A stretch of DNA of 64,000 nucleotides from Kitasatospora aureofaciens (lineage in GTDB: Bacteria > Actinomycetota > Actinomycetes > Streptomycetales > Streptomycetaceae): contig JODU01000008.1 in the NCBI GenBank assembly GCA_000720845.1, forward strand, positions 186,001 through 250,000. The letters are read 5' to 3'. This document shows, piece after piece, positions 24,470-33,540 of the stretch. The notes beneath the pieces were generated by a model. The model was not told where the DNA came from. It was given only the letters and a program-made list of their open reading frames with translations, and did not search any database. The position numbers and the translations under genes were made by a program. How positions within the stretch are numbered: position 1 is the stretch's first letter; each line of letters begins with the position of its first letter.

Positions 24470-24751
24470 ATGGCCTACGAGATTCCGGTGACGCAAGCCA
24501 GGGCTGAGCTGGCCGACCTGATCAACCGGGTGGTGTACGGCGGCGAGCGCGTCGTCGTGACGCGGCACGGCAAGCCTCTCGTCGCCCTCGTCTCCGCCTC
24601 CGACCTGCAGCGGCTGGAGGAGGCCCAGGAGTCCCCGGACGGTCAGGTGATCACCTCGGTCACCGCGGTCCACGACCCGGCCGCCGCGACGCCTCGCGAG
24701 CACCACCGCTTCGGCATCGCCGCGGAACACCGGGGGTCGGACCCGTCCTAG
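24470..24751 (+). CDS. Phd/YefM-family antitoxin-like protein, no adjacent toxin
   Basis: 93 residues. IPVTQARAELADLINRVVYG then ERVVVTRHGKPLVALVSASD is the complete Phd/YefM DNA-binding and dimerisation domain, followed by a disordered acidic/basic tail. No Doc, RelE or YoeB-like gene follows; the next gene is ureA 270 nt away. A TAAGCT box (24458-24463) lies 6 nt before the ATG and no Shine-Dalgarno is seen, suggesting a leaderless mRNA. It probably acts as a stand-alone regulator of itself and of the divergent ClpP paralogue. Confidence 0.88.
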   Translation: MAYEIPVTQARAELADLINRVVYGGERVVVTRHGKPLVALVSASDLQRLEEAQESPDGQVITSVTAVHDPAAATPREHHRFGIAAEHRGSDPS

Positions 24752-24850
24752 GGGTGCCGGGGGGCGGACCCGTCCTGGGGATGCCGTGCGTCCGGGCGCG
24801 GGCATGCGGGAGGGCGCCGGCGGCATCGGTAATCAATCGGTCAAAACCGG

Positions 24851-24866
24851 GTGACGTGGCCGTAAC
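24851..24866 (+). promoter_or_regulatory. candidate GlnR half-boxes upstream of ureA
   Basis: GTGAC-N6-GTAAC matches the a-b half-site spacing of the Streptomyces nitrogen regulator GlnR (gTnAc-n6-GaAAc), and ureA is a known GlnR target in S. coelicolor as I recall. A TAGTCT -10-like box follows at 24878-24883. A hairpin with ACACAC (24909-24914) and GTGTGT (24941-24946) arms lies in the leader. Confidence 0.4.
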
Positions 24867-25020
24867 ACTCTAGCCCTAGTCTGCACCCCGATCCACCTGC
24901 GGTTTTCCACACACCGGTAGGTGAATTCCGGCCTGCGCCCGTGTGTTACATCTAGAGCCGCCGCGGTGGCCGCGGCAGCCGGACCGTCCGGTCCCGGCGT
25001 CATGCCCTGTGAGGTGGTAA

Positions 25021-25323
<303 letters not shown>

Positions 25324-25337
25324 CGGGGGCGTCGGTC

Positions 25338-25649
25338 GTGATCCCCGGAGAGATCTTCTTCGCCGACGAGCCGGTCGCCTTCAACGAAGGACGCGAAGCC
25401 ACCCGCCTGACCGTGCTCAACACCGCCGACCGGCCCGTCCAGGTCGGTTCCCACTACCACTTCGCCGAGGCCAACCCCGGCCTCGAGTTCGACCGCGCCG
25501 CGGCGCACGGCAGGCGGCTGGACATCGCCGCCGGCACCGCCGTCCGGTTCGAGCCCGGCATCCCCGTCGACGTACGGCTGATCCCCCTCGCGGGCGCCCG
25601 TGTCGTCGTCGGTCTGCGCGGCGCGACCGGAGGTGCCCTCGATGCCTGA
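25338..25649 (+). CDS. ureB: urease beta subunit
   Basis: 103 residues from a GTG at 25338 within GTCGTGATCCCCGGAG. IPGEIFFADEPVAFNEGREA and VGSHYHFAEANPGLEFDRAA (20-residue pieces) are the UreB signature. It is a structural subunit that packs on UreC. It starts 14 nt after ureA and overlaps ureC by 8 nt. Confidence 0.96.
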   Translation: MIPGEIFFADEPVAFNEGREATRLTVLNTADRPVQVGSHYHFAEANPGLEFDRAAAHGRRLDIAAGTAVRFEPGIPVDVRLIPLAGARVVVGLRGATGGALDA

Positions 25650-27363
25650 ACTGTCCCGCACCGCCTACGCCGACCTGTTCGGCCCGACCACCGGCGACCG
25701 CGTCCGCCTCGCCGACACCGACCTCCTCGTCGAGATCGAGGAGGACCGCTCCGGCGGCCCCGGCCGCTCCGGCGACGAAGCCGTCTTCGGCGGCGGCAAG
25801 GTGCTGCGCGAATCCATGGGGCAGTCCCGCACCACCCGCGCCGAAGGCGCACCCGACACCGTGATCACCGGGGCCCTGATCATCGACCACTGGGGCATCG
25901 TCAAGGCCGACATCGGCATCCGCGACGGACGGATCACCGGCATCGGCAAGGCCGGCAACCCCGACACCATGGACGGCGTCCACCCCGACCTGGTCATCGG
26001 CCCCGACACGGAGATCATCGCGGGCAACGGCAAGATCGTCACCGCGGGCGGCATCGACACCCACGTCCACTTCATCGCGCCCGGCGCCGTCGACGAGGCC
26101 CTGGCGTCCGGCATCACCACCCTCATCGGCGGCGGCACGGGCCCGGCCGAGGGCAGCAAGGCGACCACCGTCACGCCCGGCGCCTGGCACCTCGCGCGGA
26201 TGTTCGCCGCCCTGGAGTCGAGCCCCGTCAACATCGGCTTCCTCGGCAAGGGCAGCACCATGTCGAAGGAGTCCATGCGCGACCAACTGCGCGCCGGTGT
26301 CCTCGGCTTCAAGATCCACGAGGACTGGGGAGCGACCCCCGCCGTCATCTCCGCCTGCCTGGACGTGTGCGAGGAGTCCGGAGTCCAGCTCGCCGTCCAC
26401 TCCGACACCCTCAACGAGGCCGGTTTCGTCGGCGACACCTTCGACGCGGTCGCGGGCCGCACCCTGCACGCCTTCCACGTGGAGGGCGCCGGCGGCGGCC
26501 ACGCACCCGACATGATCACGGCGGTGTCGCTGCCCAACATGCTGCCGGCGTCCACCAATCCGACCCGGCCGCACACCGTCAACACCGTCGAGGAGCACCT
26601 CGACATGCTGATGGTCTGCCACCACCTCAACCCGGCCGTCCCCGAGGACCTCGCCTTCGCCGAGTCCCGGATCCGGCCCAGCACCATCGCGGCCGAGGAC
26701 ATCCTGCACGACATGGGCGCGATCTCCATCATGTCGTCGGACGCCCAGGCCATGGGCCGCATCGGCGAGGTGATCCTGCGGACCTGGCAGACCGCGCACG
26801 TGATGAAGCTGAGGCGCGGCTTCCTGCCCGGCGACACCCGGGCCGACAACCTGCGCGCCCGTCGCTATGTCGCCAAGTACACCATCAACCCCGCCGTCGC
26901 CCAGGGCATCGAGCACGAGGTCGGTTCCGTCGAGACCGGCAAGCTCGCCGACCTGGTGCTCTGGGACCCACGCTTCTTCGGCGTGAAGCCGCAGCTCGTG
27001 ATCAAGGGCGGCCAGATCGCCTACGCGCAGGTGGGCGACGCGAACGCCTCCATCCCCACGCCGCAGCCGGTCCTGCCGCGCCCGATGTTCGGGGCGCTGG
27101 GGACGGCCCCCGCCGCCAACTCGGTCAACTTCGTCTCCGAGCAGGCCGTCGAGGACGGTCTGCCGGAACGGCTCGGGCTCGGGCGGGACTTCGTGCCCAT
27201 CCGCTCCACACGCGGCCGGACCAAGGCCGACATGCGGCAGAACGACGCGCTGCCCCGTGTGGAGGTGGCCGCGGACTCCTTCGCGGTGACCATCGACGGC
27301 GAACTCGTCGAACCCGCCCCCGTCGCCGAACTGCCGCTGGCCCAGCGGTACTTCCTCTTCTGA
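25642..27363 (+). CDS. ureC: urease alpha (catalytic) subunit
   Basis: 573 residues, full length. The nickel ligands are the HxH in GGIDTHVHFIAPGA, the carbamylated Lys224 in GFKIHEDWG, and His residues in LAVHSDTLNE and HAFHVEGAGGGHAPD. The flap MVCHHLNPAVPEDLAFAESR carries the catalytic Cys and His (320-type CHHL). It hydrolyses urea to ammonia and carbamate. The ATG is set by homology (MPELSRTAYADLFGPTTGDR). Confidence 0.98.
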   Translation: MPELSRTAYADLFGPTTGDRVRLADTDLLVEIEEDRSGGPGRSGDEAVFGGGKVLRESMGQSRTTRAEGAPDTVITGALIIDHWGIVKADIGIRDGRITGIGKAGNPDTMDGVHPDLVIGPDTEIIAGNGKIVTAGGIDTHVHFIAPGAVDEALASGITTLIGGGTGPAEGSKATTVTPGAWHLARMFAALESSPVNIGFLGKGSTMSKESMRDQLRAGVLGFKIHEDWGATPAVISACLDVCEESGVQLAVHSDTLNEAGFVGDTFDAVAGRTLHAFHVEGAGGGHAPDMITAVSLPNMLPASTNPTRPHTVNTVEEHLDMLMVCHHLNPAVPEDLAFAESRIRPSTIAAEDILHDMGAISIMSSDAQAMGRIGEVILRTWQTAHVMKLRRGFLPGDTRADNLRARRYVAKYTINPAVAQGIEHEVGSVETGKLADLVLWDPRFFGVKPQLVIKGGQIAYAQVGDANASIPTPQPVLPRPMFGALGTAPAANSVNFVSEQAVEDGLPERLGLGRDFVPIRSTRGRTKADMRQNDALPRVEVAADSFAVTIDGELVEPAPVAELPLAQRYFLF

Positions 27364-27371
27364 GCGCCGAG

Positions 27372-28046
27372 ATGAGCCGCGCCGCACTGCTCGTCCTCGC
27401 GGACGGCCGCTTTCCCGCCGGAGGGCATGCCCACTCCGGCGGGGCGGAGGCCGCCGTCCGGGCGGGACGTATCACGGATGCCGCGAGCCTGGAGACGTTC
27501 TGCCGGGGGCGGCTGCACACCAGCGGAGTCGTCGCGGCGTGCGTCGCGGCGGCCGCCGCCCTCGGTACCGACCCGGGGGAGCTCGACCGGGCCGCCGACG
27601 CCCGCACTGCGTCGCCCGCCCTGCGGGTGACGGCGCGCAGACTCGGACGGCAGCTGATGCGGGCCGCACGGGCGACCTGGCCGAGCCCTGAACTCGACGC
27701 CCTGGCCGCGTCGTTCCCCAAGGGGGCCCATCAGCCCGTCGTGCTGGGACTGGCCGCGCGTGCGGCCGGTCTCGGGGCGCTCGACGCGGCGTACTGCTCC
27801 CTCTACGAGGGGGTGAGCGGGCCCGCTACGGCCGTCGTGCGGCTGCTCGGCCTCGACCCGTTCGACGCGACCGGGGTACTGGCGCGGCTCGCGGGTGACC
27901 TGGACCGGGTGGCGCAGGACGCCGTGGAGGTGGCGGAGCGGGTGATGACCGACGGAGTCGGTGTACTGCCCGCCCGGTCCGCGCCGTTGCTGGAGATCGG
28001 GGCGGAGGCCCATGCCGCTTGGGCGGTGCGGTTGTTCGCCTCGTAG
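27372..28046 (+). CDS. ureF: urease accessory protein UreF
   Basis: 224 residues. LLVLADGRFPAGGHAHSGG is the UreF N-terminal block, in a variant that replaces the usual FPxGxFxxS with FPAGGHAHSGG. The remainder is all-helical as expected. UreF works with UreD and the UreG GTPase to load nickel and the Lys carbamate into UreABC. It follows ureC by 8 nt and is separated from ureG by a 166-nt gap holding a dispersed repeat. Confidence 0.93.
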   Translation: MSRAALLVLADGRFPAGGHAHSGGAEAAVRAGRITDAASLETFCRGRLHTSGVVAACVAAAAALGTDPGELDRAADARTASPALRVTARRLGRQLMRAARATWPSPELDALAASFPKGAHQPVVLGLAARAAGLGALDAAYCSLYEGVSGPATAVVRLLGLDPFDATGVLARLAGDLDRVAQDAVEVAERVMTDGVGVLPARSAPLLEIGAEAHAAWAVRLFAS

Positions 28047-28150
28047 GCGGGTTCGCCCCCGCCACCCCTCCCCGTCCCGAACCCAGGGGCTCAGCCCCTT
28101 TCGGCCCCGCCGGGGGCTGTGCCGCCCTGGTCCCCCCTGTCGGCCTGAAC

Positions 28151-28178
28151 GGCCTCGTCCTCAAGCGCCGGACGGGCC
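28151..28178 (+). repeat. Streptomyces dispersed intergenic palindrome inside the urease operon
   Basis: GGCCTCGTCC-TCAAGCGCC-GGACGGGCC forms a hairpin (GGCC/GGCC and CGTCC/GGACG with one bulged T). Close variants with the core TCCTCAAACGCCGGACGGG are, from memory, very common between Streptomyces genes. A second GGGGC-TCA-GCCCC stem lies upstream at about 28086-28098. Confidence 0.7.
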
Positions 28179-28212
28179 GGAAGGCCGGCCCCAACTTCGA
28201 CAGGAGCCGTTC

Positions 28213-28886
<674 letters not shown>

Positions 28887-28890
<4 letters not shown>

Positions 28891-29651
28891 CCACCACCGC
28901 GGGCGGCGTCCGGGCGAGCGCCCGCGTCCTCGCCCGCGGTGACGGGCGCGGCGGCACCGTGCTGCCGGTGCTGGAGGGCGAGGGGCCGCTTGCCGTGCGG
29001 AGGACGAGGGGGAGCGGTGGCGAGGCCCGGGTGATGCTGGTCGGCGCGATGAGCGGGCCCCTCGGCGGCGACCACTTCACGGTGGCGGCCCACGTGGAGA
29101 GCGGTGCCCGCCTGAGGGTCGGCTCGGCCGCCGCCACCCTCGCGCTGCCGGGACAGGACAAGGCCGGGGCCCGCTACGACGTCCGGCTCACCGTCGACGA
29201 CGACGCCGAGCTGAGCTGGCTGCCGGAGCAGCTGATCTCCGCCGGGGGCAGCGACCTGAGCGTCACCACCCGTGTCGACCTCGCCGCCGGGGCGCGGCTG
29301 CTGCTGCGCGAGGAGCAGGTGCTCGGGCGGGCCGGGGAGGAACCCGGGTCCCTCACCAGCCGTCTGACCGTACGCATCGACGGGCGGTGCGTCCTCGACC
29401 AGGAGCTGGCCTGCGGTCCCGGGGCGCCGGGCGGCTGGGACGGGCCCGCCGGGCTGGCGGGACACCGTGCGGTCGGCCAGCTGGTCGTCGTACGGCCCGG
29501 GTTCGCCACCGAGCCACCGGCGGCGCGCGCCTTCGAGGAGGGCGCGGCCGTCCTGCCGCTCGCCGGACCCGCCGCGCTGGTGACCGCCGTGGCACCGGAC
29601 GCGCTACGGCTGCGGCGGCTGCTGGACGGCGCGCTGGCCTCGCTGGACTGA
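28887..29651 (+). CDS. ureD: urease accessory protein UreD
   Basis: 254 residues from the GTG at 28887, which overlaps the ureG stop (GTGA); a second GTG at 28878 is possible. LVGAMSGPLGGDHFTVAAHV and LSWLPEQLISAGGSDL (the WxPqp-i-f-type motif) match UreD/UreH. It scaffolds the UreF-UreG-urease maturation complex. It is the last gene of the operon. Confidence 0.92.
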
Positions 29652-29768
29652 GGTTTCCGCCGACGCGCCGGCCGGGCGGGTCCGCCGATCGAACGCCTTT
29701 CTCCGTTTATCGGATTGGCAAAGAAGTGGCACTGGCTCTGTTCTCAGGAATCCCACAGCCGCGAGGAT

Positions 29769-29797
29769 CCCCGTACTTGTCGCGAACACGTACGGGG
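29769..29797 (+). promoter_or_regulatory. hairpin that buries the Shine-Dalgarno of the tripeptidyl aminopeptidase gene
   Basis: CCCCGTAC (29769-29776) and GTACGGGG (29790-29797) are perfect complements across 13 nt. The right arm overlaps the ribosome-binding GGGGAGG (29794-29800) that serves the TTG at 29806. This could limit translation or be a repressor palindrome. Confidence 0.5.
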
Positions 29798-29805
29798 AGG
29801 GTCAC

Positions 29806-31419
29806 TTGAGGAAGAGCAGCATGCGGCGGAGGACGACCGCGTTCGGCACGGCCGGAGCGCTGGTCACCGCCACGCTGATAGCCGGCGCCGTCTCGGCGCC
29901 CGCCGCGAGCGCCGCACCGGCCGACGGCGCAGGGCACGCGCGGGGCTGGGACAAGGAGGCCCGCGGTGCCGCCATCGCCGCCGCCCGCGCCTCCCGGGCC
30001 GGTGTCGACTGGCAGGACTGCGCCGCCGACTGGAACCTGCCCAAGCCCATCCAGTGCGGCTACGTCACGGTGCCGCTGGACTACGCCAAGCCGTTCGGCA
30101 AGCAGATCAAGCTCGCCGTCGACCGCATCGGCAACACCGGGGGCAAGGGCGAGCGCCAGGGCGCGCTCGTCTACAACCCCGGCGGTCCCGGCGGCTCCGG
30201 CCTGCGCTTCCCGGCCCGCGTCACGAGCAAGAGCGCGGTGTGGGCCAAGACGGCCAAGGCCTACGACTTCGTCGGCTTCGACCCGCGCGGCGTGGGCCAC
30301 TCCGCGCCCATCTCCTGCGCCGACCCGCAGGAGTTCGTCAAGGCGCCCAAGGCCGACCCCGTGCCCGGCTCCGAGGCGGACAAGCTGGCCCAGCGCAAGC
30401 TCGCCCGCGAGTACGCCGAGGGCTGCCTCGAACGCAGCGGCGAGATGCTGCCGCACATGACCACGCCGAACACCGCGCGCGACCTCGACGTCATCCGCGC
30501 CGCGCTCGGCGAGCGGAAGCTCAACTACCTCGGCGTCTCCTACGGCACCTACCTCGGCGCGGTCTACGGCACCCTCTTCCCGGACCACGTGCGCCGCATG
30601 GTCGTCGACAGCGTCGTCAACCCGTCCCGCGACAAGATCTGGTACCAGGCCAACCTGGACCAGGACGTCGCCTTCGAGGGCCGCTGGAAGGACTGGCAGG
30701 ACTGGGTCGCCGCGAACGACGCCACCTATCACCTCGGTGACACCCGCGCCGAGGTCCAGGACCAGTGGCTGAAGCTGCGCGCCACCGCCGCGAAGCAGCC
30801 GCTGGGCGGAGTCGTCGGACCGGCCGAGCTGATCTCCTTCTTCCAGAGCGCCCCGTACTACGACTCCGCCTGGGCACCGACCGCCGAGATCTTCGGCAAG
30901 TACGTCGCCGGTGACACCCAGGCCCTCGTCGACGCGGCGGCCCCCGACCTGTCCGACACCGCGGGCAACGCCTCCGCGGAGAACGGCAACGCCGTCTACA
31001 CGGCCGTCGAGTGCACCGACGCGAAGTGGCCCACCGACTGGAACACCTGGGACCGGGACAACACCCGGCTGCACCGCGACCACCCGTTCATGACCTGGGC
31101 CAACGCCTGGATGAACCTGCCCTGCGCGACCTGGCCGGTCAAGCAGCAGACCCCGCTGAACGTCAAGACCGGCAAGGGACTTCCGCCGGTGCTGATCGTC
31201 CAGTCCGAGCGCGACGCGGCCACCCCGTACGAGGGCGCCGTCGAACTGCACCGGCGGTTCGAGGGCTCCCGCCTCGTCACCGAGCGGGACGCCGGCTCGC
31301 ACGGCGTCACCGGACTGGTCAACCCGTGCGTCAACGACCGGGTCGACGCCTACCTGCTCACCGGCACACTGGACAGCCGCGACGTGACCTGCGCACCGCA
31401 CGCCACGCCCAAGCCGTAA
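29806..31419 (+). CDS. secreted tripeptidyl aminopeptidase (TAP/SlpD-type alpha/beta hydrolase)
   Basis: 537 residues from a TTG with GGGGAGG upstream. Signal peptide: basic MRKSSMRRR, a hydrophobic stretch to about residue 30, and an ASA/AP cleavage near 38. YNPGGPGGSGLRF is the oxyanion motif, Ser245 in GVSYGTYLGAVYG is the nucleophile, and a C-terminal TAP-like domain supplies Asp (SERDAATPYEG) and His (DAGSHGVTG). It removes tripeptides from extracellular proteins, probably during mycelial growth or as a processing peptidase. It is single-gene, with a 15-bp terminator hairpin shared with the convergent epimerase gene. Confidence 0.95.
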   Translation: MRKSSMRRRTTAFGTAGALVTATLIAGAVSAPAASAAPADGAGHARGWDKEARGAAIAAARASRAGVDWQDCAADWNLPKPIQCGYVTVPLDYAKPFGKQIKLAVDRIGNTGGKGERQGALVYNPGGPGGSGLRFPARVTSKSAVWAKTAKAYDFVGFDPRGVGHSAPISCADPQEFVKAPKADPVPGSEADKLAQRKLAREYAEGCLERSGEMLPHMTTPNTARDLDVIRAALGERKLNYLGVSYGTYLGAVYGTLFPDHVRRMVVDSVVNPSRDKIWYQANLDQDVAFEGRWKDWQDWVAANDATYHLGDTRAEVQDQWLKLRATAAKQPLGGVVGPAELISFFQSAPYYDSAWAPTAEIFGKYVAGDTQALVDAAAPDLSDTAGNASAENGNAVYTAVECTDAKWPTDWNTWDRDNTRLHRDHPFMTWANAWMNLPCATWPVKQQTPLNVKTGKGLPPVLIVQSERDAATPYEGAVELHRRFEGSRLVTERDAGSHGVTGLVNPCVNDRVDAYLLTGTLDSRDVTCAPHATPKP

Positions 31420-31438
31420 TCCGGCGGCGGGCACGCAG

Positions 31439-31473
31439 GGAGGGGGCGACCGGTCCGGCCGGTCGCCCCCTCC
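31439..31473. terminator. bidirectional terminator hairpin, 15-bp perfect stem
   Basis: GGAGGGGGCGACCGG (31439-31453) and its exact complement (31459-31473) with loop TCCGG lie between the convergent aminopeptidase (stop 31419) and epimerase (stop 31485) genes. Confidence 0.88.
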
Positions 31474-31484
31474 CCGGCGTTCCG

Positions 31485-32510
31485 CTACCGTCCCCCGGCC
31501 CAGGCGTCCTCCGCCGCGTAGTCGAAGAGGTCGCCGTACGCCTGGAACATCTTCGGGTACGCCTCCCGCCAGTCCCGCCCCGCCAGCCGCTCCTCGATGA
31601 AGGCCACCGTCTCCGGCAGGGTGTCGGCGTACCGGGCCACCGGGCGGTAGCCCAACTCCTCCCGCGCCGCGCTCATGTCGCACACCACCGGCACGGGCAC
31701 GCTCCACGGGGTGTCGCCGACGCCGTCCACCGGCGGGCCGTCCATCAGCACGTCCCGCGTCTCGACGCCCATCACCGCGTCGATCGCCGCCGCGATCTGA
31801 GCCACCGTCGGGGCGTCCGGGTCCACGGCGTTCAGGACGCGGGTGCCCGGCCGCGGGGCTGCCAGCCGGATCAGCTCGGCGATGTTGCGCACGCCCGCCG
31901 GGTGGAAGCGGCTCGCACCGCCGTACGCGAGTACGCGCCGGCGCCTGCCGTCCAGGTTGCGCTTGACGAAGTACAGCTCGCGCGGAGTGCGGCAGTACGG
32001 GCCGTGGATCGCGCCCGCCCGCAGCACCGTCACCGGCAACAGGTCGCCCGCCGCGAGGAGTTCCCGCTCCAGCGCCGCCTTGCCGGTGCTGTACGAGCCG
32101 TCGCCCGGGCGGACGGTGCGCTGCGTCTCCGGGATCGGCACCGGGTACTCGGGGAAGCCGTCGGGCTCGGTCTGCGTGTCGAAGTTGCGGCCCCTGTCGT
32201 CCTCGTAGACCGAGACGCTGGAGATCACCACCGCCGAGCCGACCCGCCCGGCCAGCGACACCAATTGCCGCGCCTCCCGCTCCCCGTAGGCCACCATGTC
32301 CACCAGGACGTCGCAGCCCTCGCCCACCGCCGCCGACAGCGCGGCGTCGTCCTCCCGGTCGGCCCGCGCCACCCGTACGTCCCCCGGCCACCGCGCGTCC
32401 CGGTCGCCGCCGCGCGAGACGGCCGTCACCTCCCAGCCGTCCCGGGCCAGCGCGTCGACCGCCGCCCGTCCGATCTGTCCCGTCGCCCCGATCACCACTG
32501 CACGTGTCAT
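31485..32510 (-). CDS. NAD-dependent epimerase/dehydratase family protein
   Basis: 341 residues from the ATG at 32510. The nucleotide-binding GATGQIGRAAVDAL, SSVSVYED and the YSTGKAALE catalytic YxxxK pattern mark an extended short-chain dehydrogenase. The charged segment after the Rossmann strands (SRGGDRDA) suggests NADP preference, tentatively. Such proteins resemble plant CSP41/isoflavone-reductase-like epimerases; the substrate is unknown. It lies upstream of the acyltransferase gene in genome order but both read minus, with 90 nt between. Confidence 0.88.
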   Translation of the reverse strand: MTRAVVIGATGQIGRAAVDALARDGWEVTAVSRGGDRDARWPGDVRVARADREDDAALSAAVGEGCDVLVDMVAYGEREARQLVSLAGRVGSAVVISSVSVYEDDRGRNFDTQTEPDGFPEYPVPIPETQRTVRPGDGSYSTGKAALERELLAAGDLLPVTVLRAGAIHGPYCRTPRELYFVKRNLDGRRRRVLAYGGASRFHPAGVRNIAELIRLAAPRPGTRVLNAVDPDAPTVAQIAAAIDAVMGVETRDVLMDGPPVDGVGDTPWSVPVPVVCDMSAAREELGYRPVARYADTLPETVAFIEERLAGRDWREAYPKMFQAYGDLFDYAAEDAWAGGR

Positions 32511-32582
32511 ACGGCGACGGTAGGCGCACCACCGGCGCCCGGCCACGCCCTTCTGCCGACGGCAGACGACGGAACCCGCCCG

Positions 32583-32601
32583 GGGCCTGTCGGACAGGCC
32601 C
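32583..32601 (-). terminator. hairpin at the acyltransferase stop codon
   Basis: GGGCCTGT-CGG-ACAGGCCC is a perfect 8-bp stem that begins at the TAG stop of the minus-strand acyltransferase gene and lies upstream of the epimerase start. Probable terminator. Confidence 0.55.
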
Positions 32602-33323
32602 TAGCGGTGCGGCAGCCGGGGGAACCTCCGGCCCTGGGCCGCCCGCTCGGCCTCCTCGGCCTTCACGTCCGCCGCGTACCGGTCGACGTACTCCTGACCG
32701 GAGAGGGCGAGGATCGCGTAGACGATCTCGTCGGTGACGGCGCGCAGCACGGCCTTCTCGCCCTCCATGCCCGCGTAGCGGGAGAAGTCGAGGGGTTCGC
32801 CGAAGCGGATGACCACCGGGTGCAGCCGCGGGATCTTCCGGCCCGGCGGCTGCGCCTCGAAGGTGCCGATCATCGCGCAGGGCACGACCGGCACCCCGGC
32901 CCTGAGCGCCATCACCGCGACGCCGACCTTGCCCTTGTACAGCCGGCCGTCGTGCGAGCGGGTGCCCTCCGGATAGATGCCGAGCAACTCGCCCCTGCCC
33001 AGCACGCCGAGCCCCTCGCGGATCGCGGCCTGCCCCGCCTCCTTGCCGGAGCGGTCCACCGGGATCTGCCCCGCGCTGCGGAAGAAGAACGCGGTCAGCC
33101 TGCCCTTGAGGCCGGGACCGGTGAAGTACTCCGCCTTGGCGAGGAAGGTGATGCGGCGCTTGAGCACCGCGGGCATGAGGAAGTGGTCCGAGAAGGAGAG
33201 GTGGTTGCCCGCGACGATGGCCGCCCCCGACCCGGGTACATGGTCCAGGCCCTCGATCCGGGGGCGGAAGACGACCCTCAGCAGGGGGCCCAGCAGTACG
33301 TACTTGAGCACGTAGTAGAACAC
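32601..33323 (-). CDS. 1-acyl-sn-glycerol-3-phosphate acyltransferase (PlsC family)
   Basis: 240 residues from a GTG preceded by GGGAGA. NHLSFSDH is the catalytic H-x4-D motif, IPVDRSG and YPEGTRSHDG are blocks II-III, and VPVVPCAMIGT is block IV. It acylates lysophosphatidate to phosphatidate at the membrane. Streptomyces carry several paralogues, so lipid substrate specificity is uncertain. The C-terminus (VKAEEAERAAQGRRFPRLPHR, in part) is a basic tail. Confidence 0.93.
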   Translation of the reverse strand: MFYYVLKYVLLGPLLRVVFRPRIEGLDHVPGSGAAIVAGNHLSFSDHFLMPAVLKRRITFLAKAEYFTGPGLKGRLTAFFFRSAGQIPVDRSGKEAGQAAIREGLGVLGRGELLGIYPEGTRSHDGRLYKGKVGVAVMALRAGVPVVPCAMIGTFEAQPPGRKIPRLHPVVIRFGEPLDFSRYAGMEGEKAVLRAVTDEIVYAILALSGQEYVDRYAADVKAEEAERAAQGRRFPRLPHR

Positions 33324-33540
33324 GGTGTCTCTCCCAGTTCTCCGGGCTCTCGGCCGGTCGTCCGCGACCGGTGATCGATCGTAGCCCGACCGCGCCGAAA
33401 CCGGACGGGGCCGGTTCGGCCGCTCTTCGGTCAACTCGATTGACGCGGCCTGCCGCCTCCTCTGTGCTGTCCGGTAGCGGAAGGCGCGAAGCCCGGGTGG
33501 CGCACGGCCCGCGGCGGGGGCGCGACCCGGGGGAGGGCGG

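Noticed and set aside
24752..25020. Nickel-responsive Nur operator upstream of ureA
   Set aside because: No TTGCA-type inverted repeat with the expected spacing was seen; only GlnR-like half-boxes are supportable.
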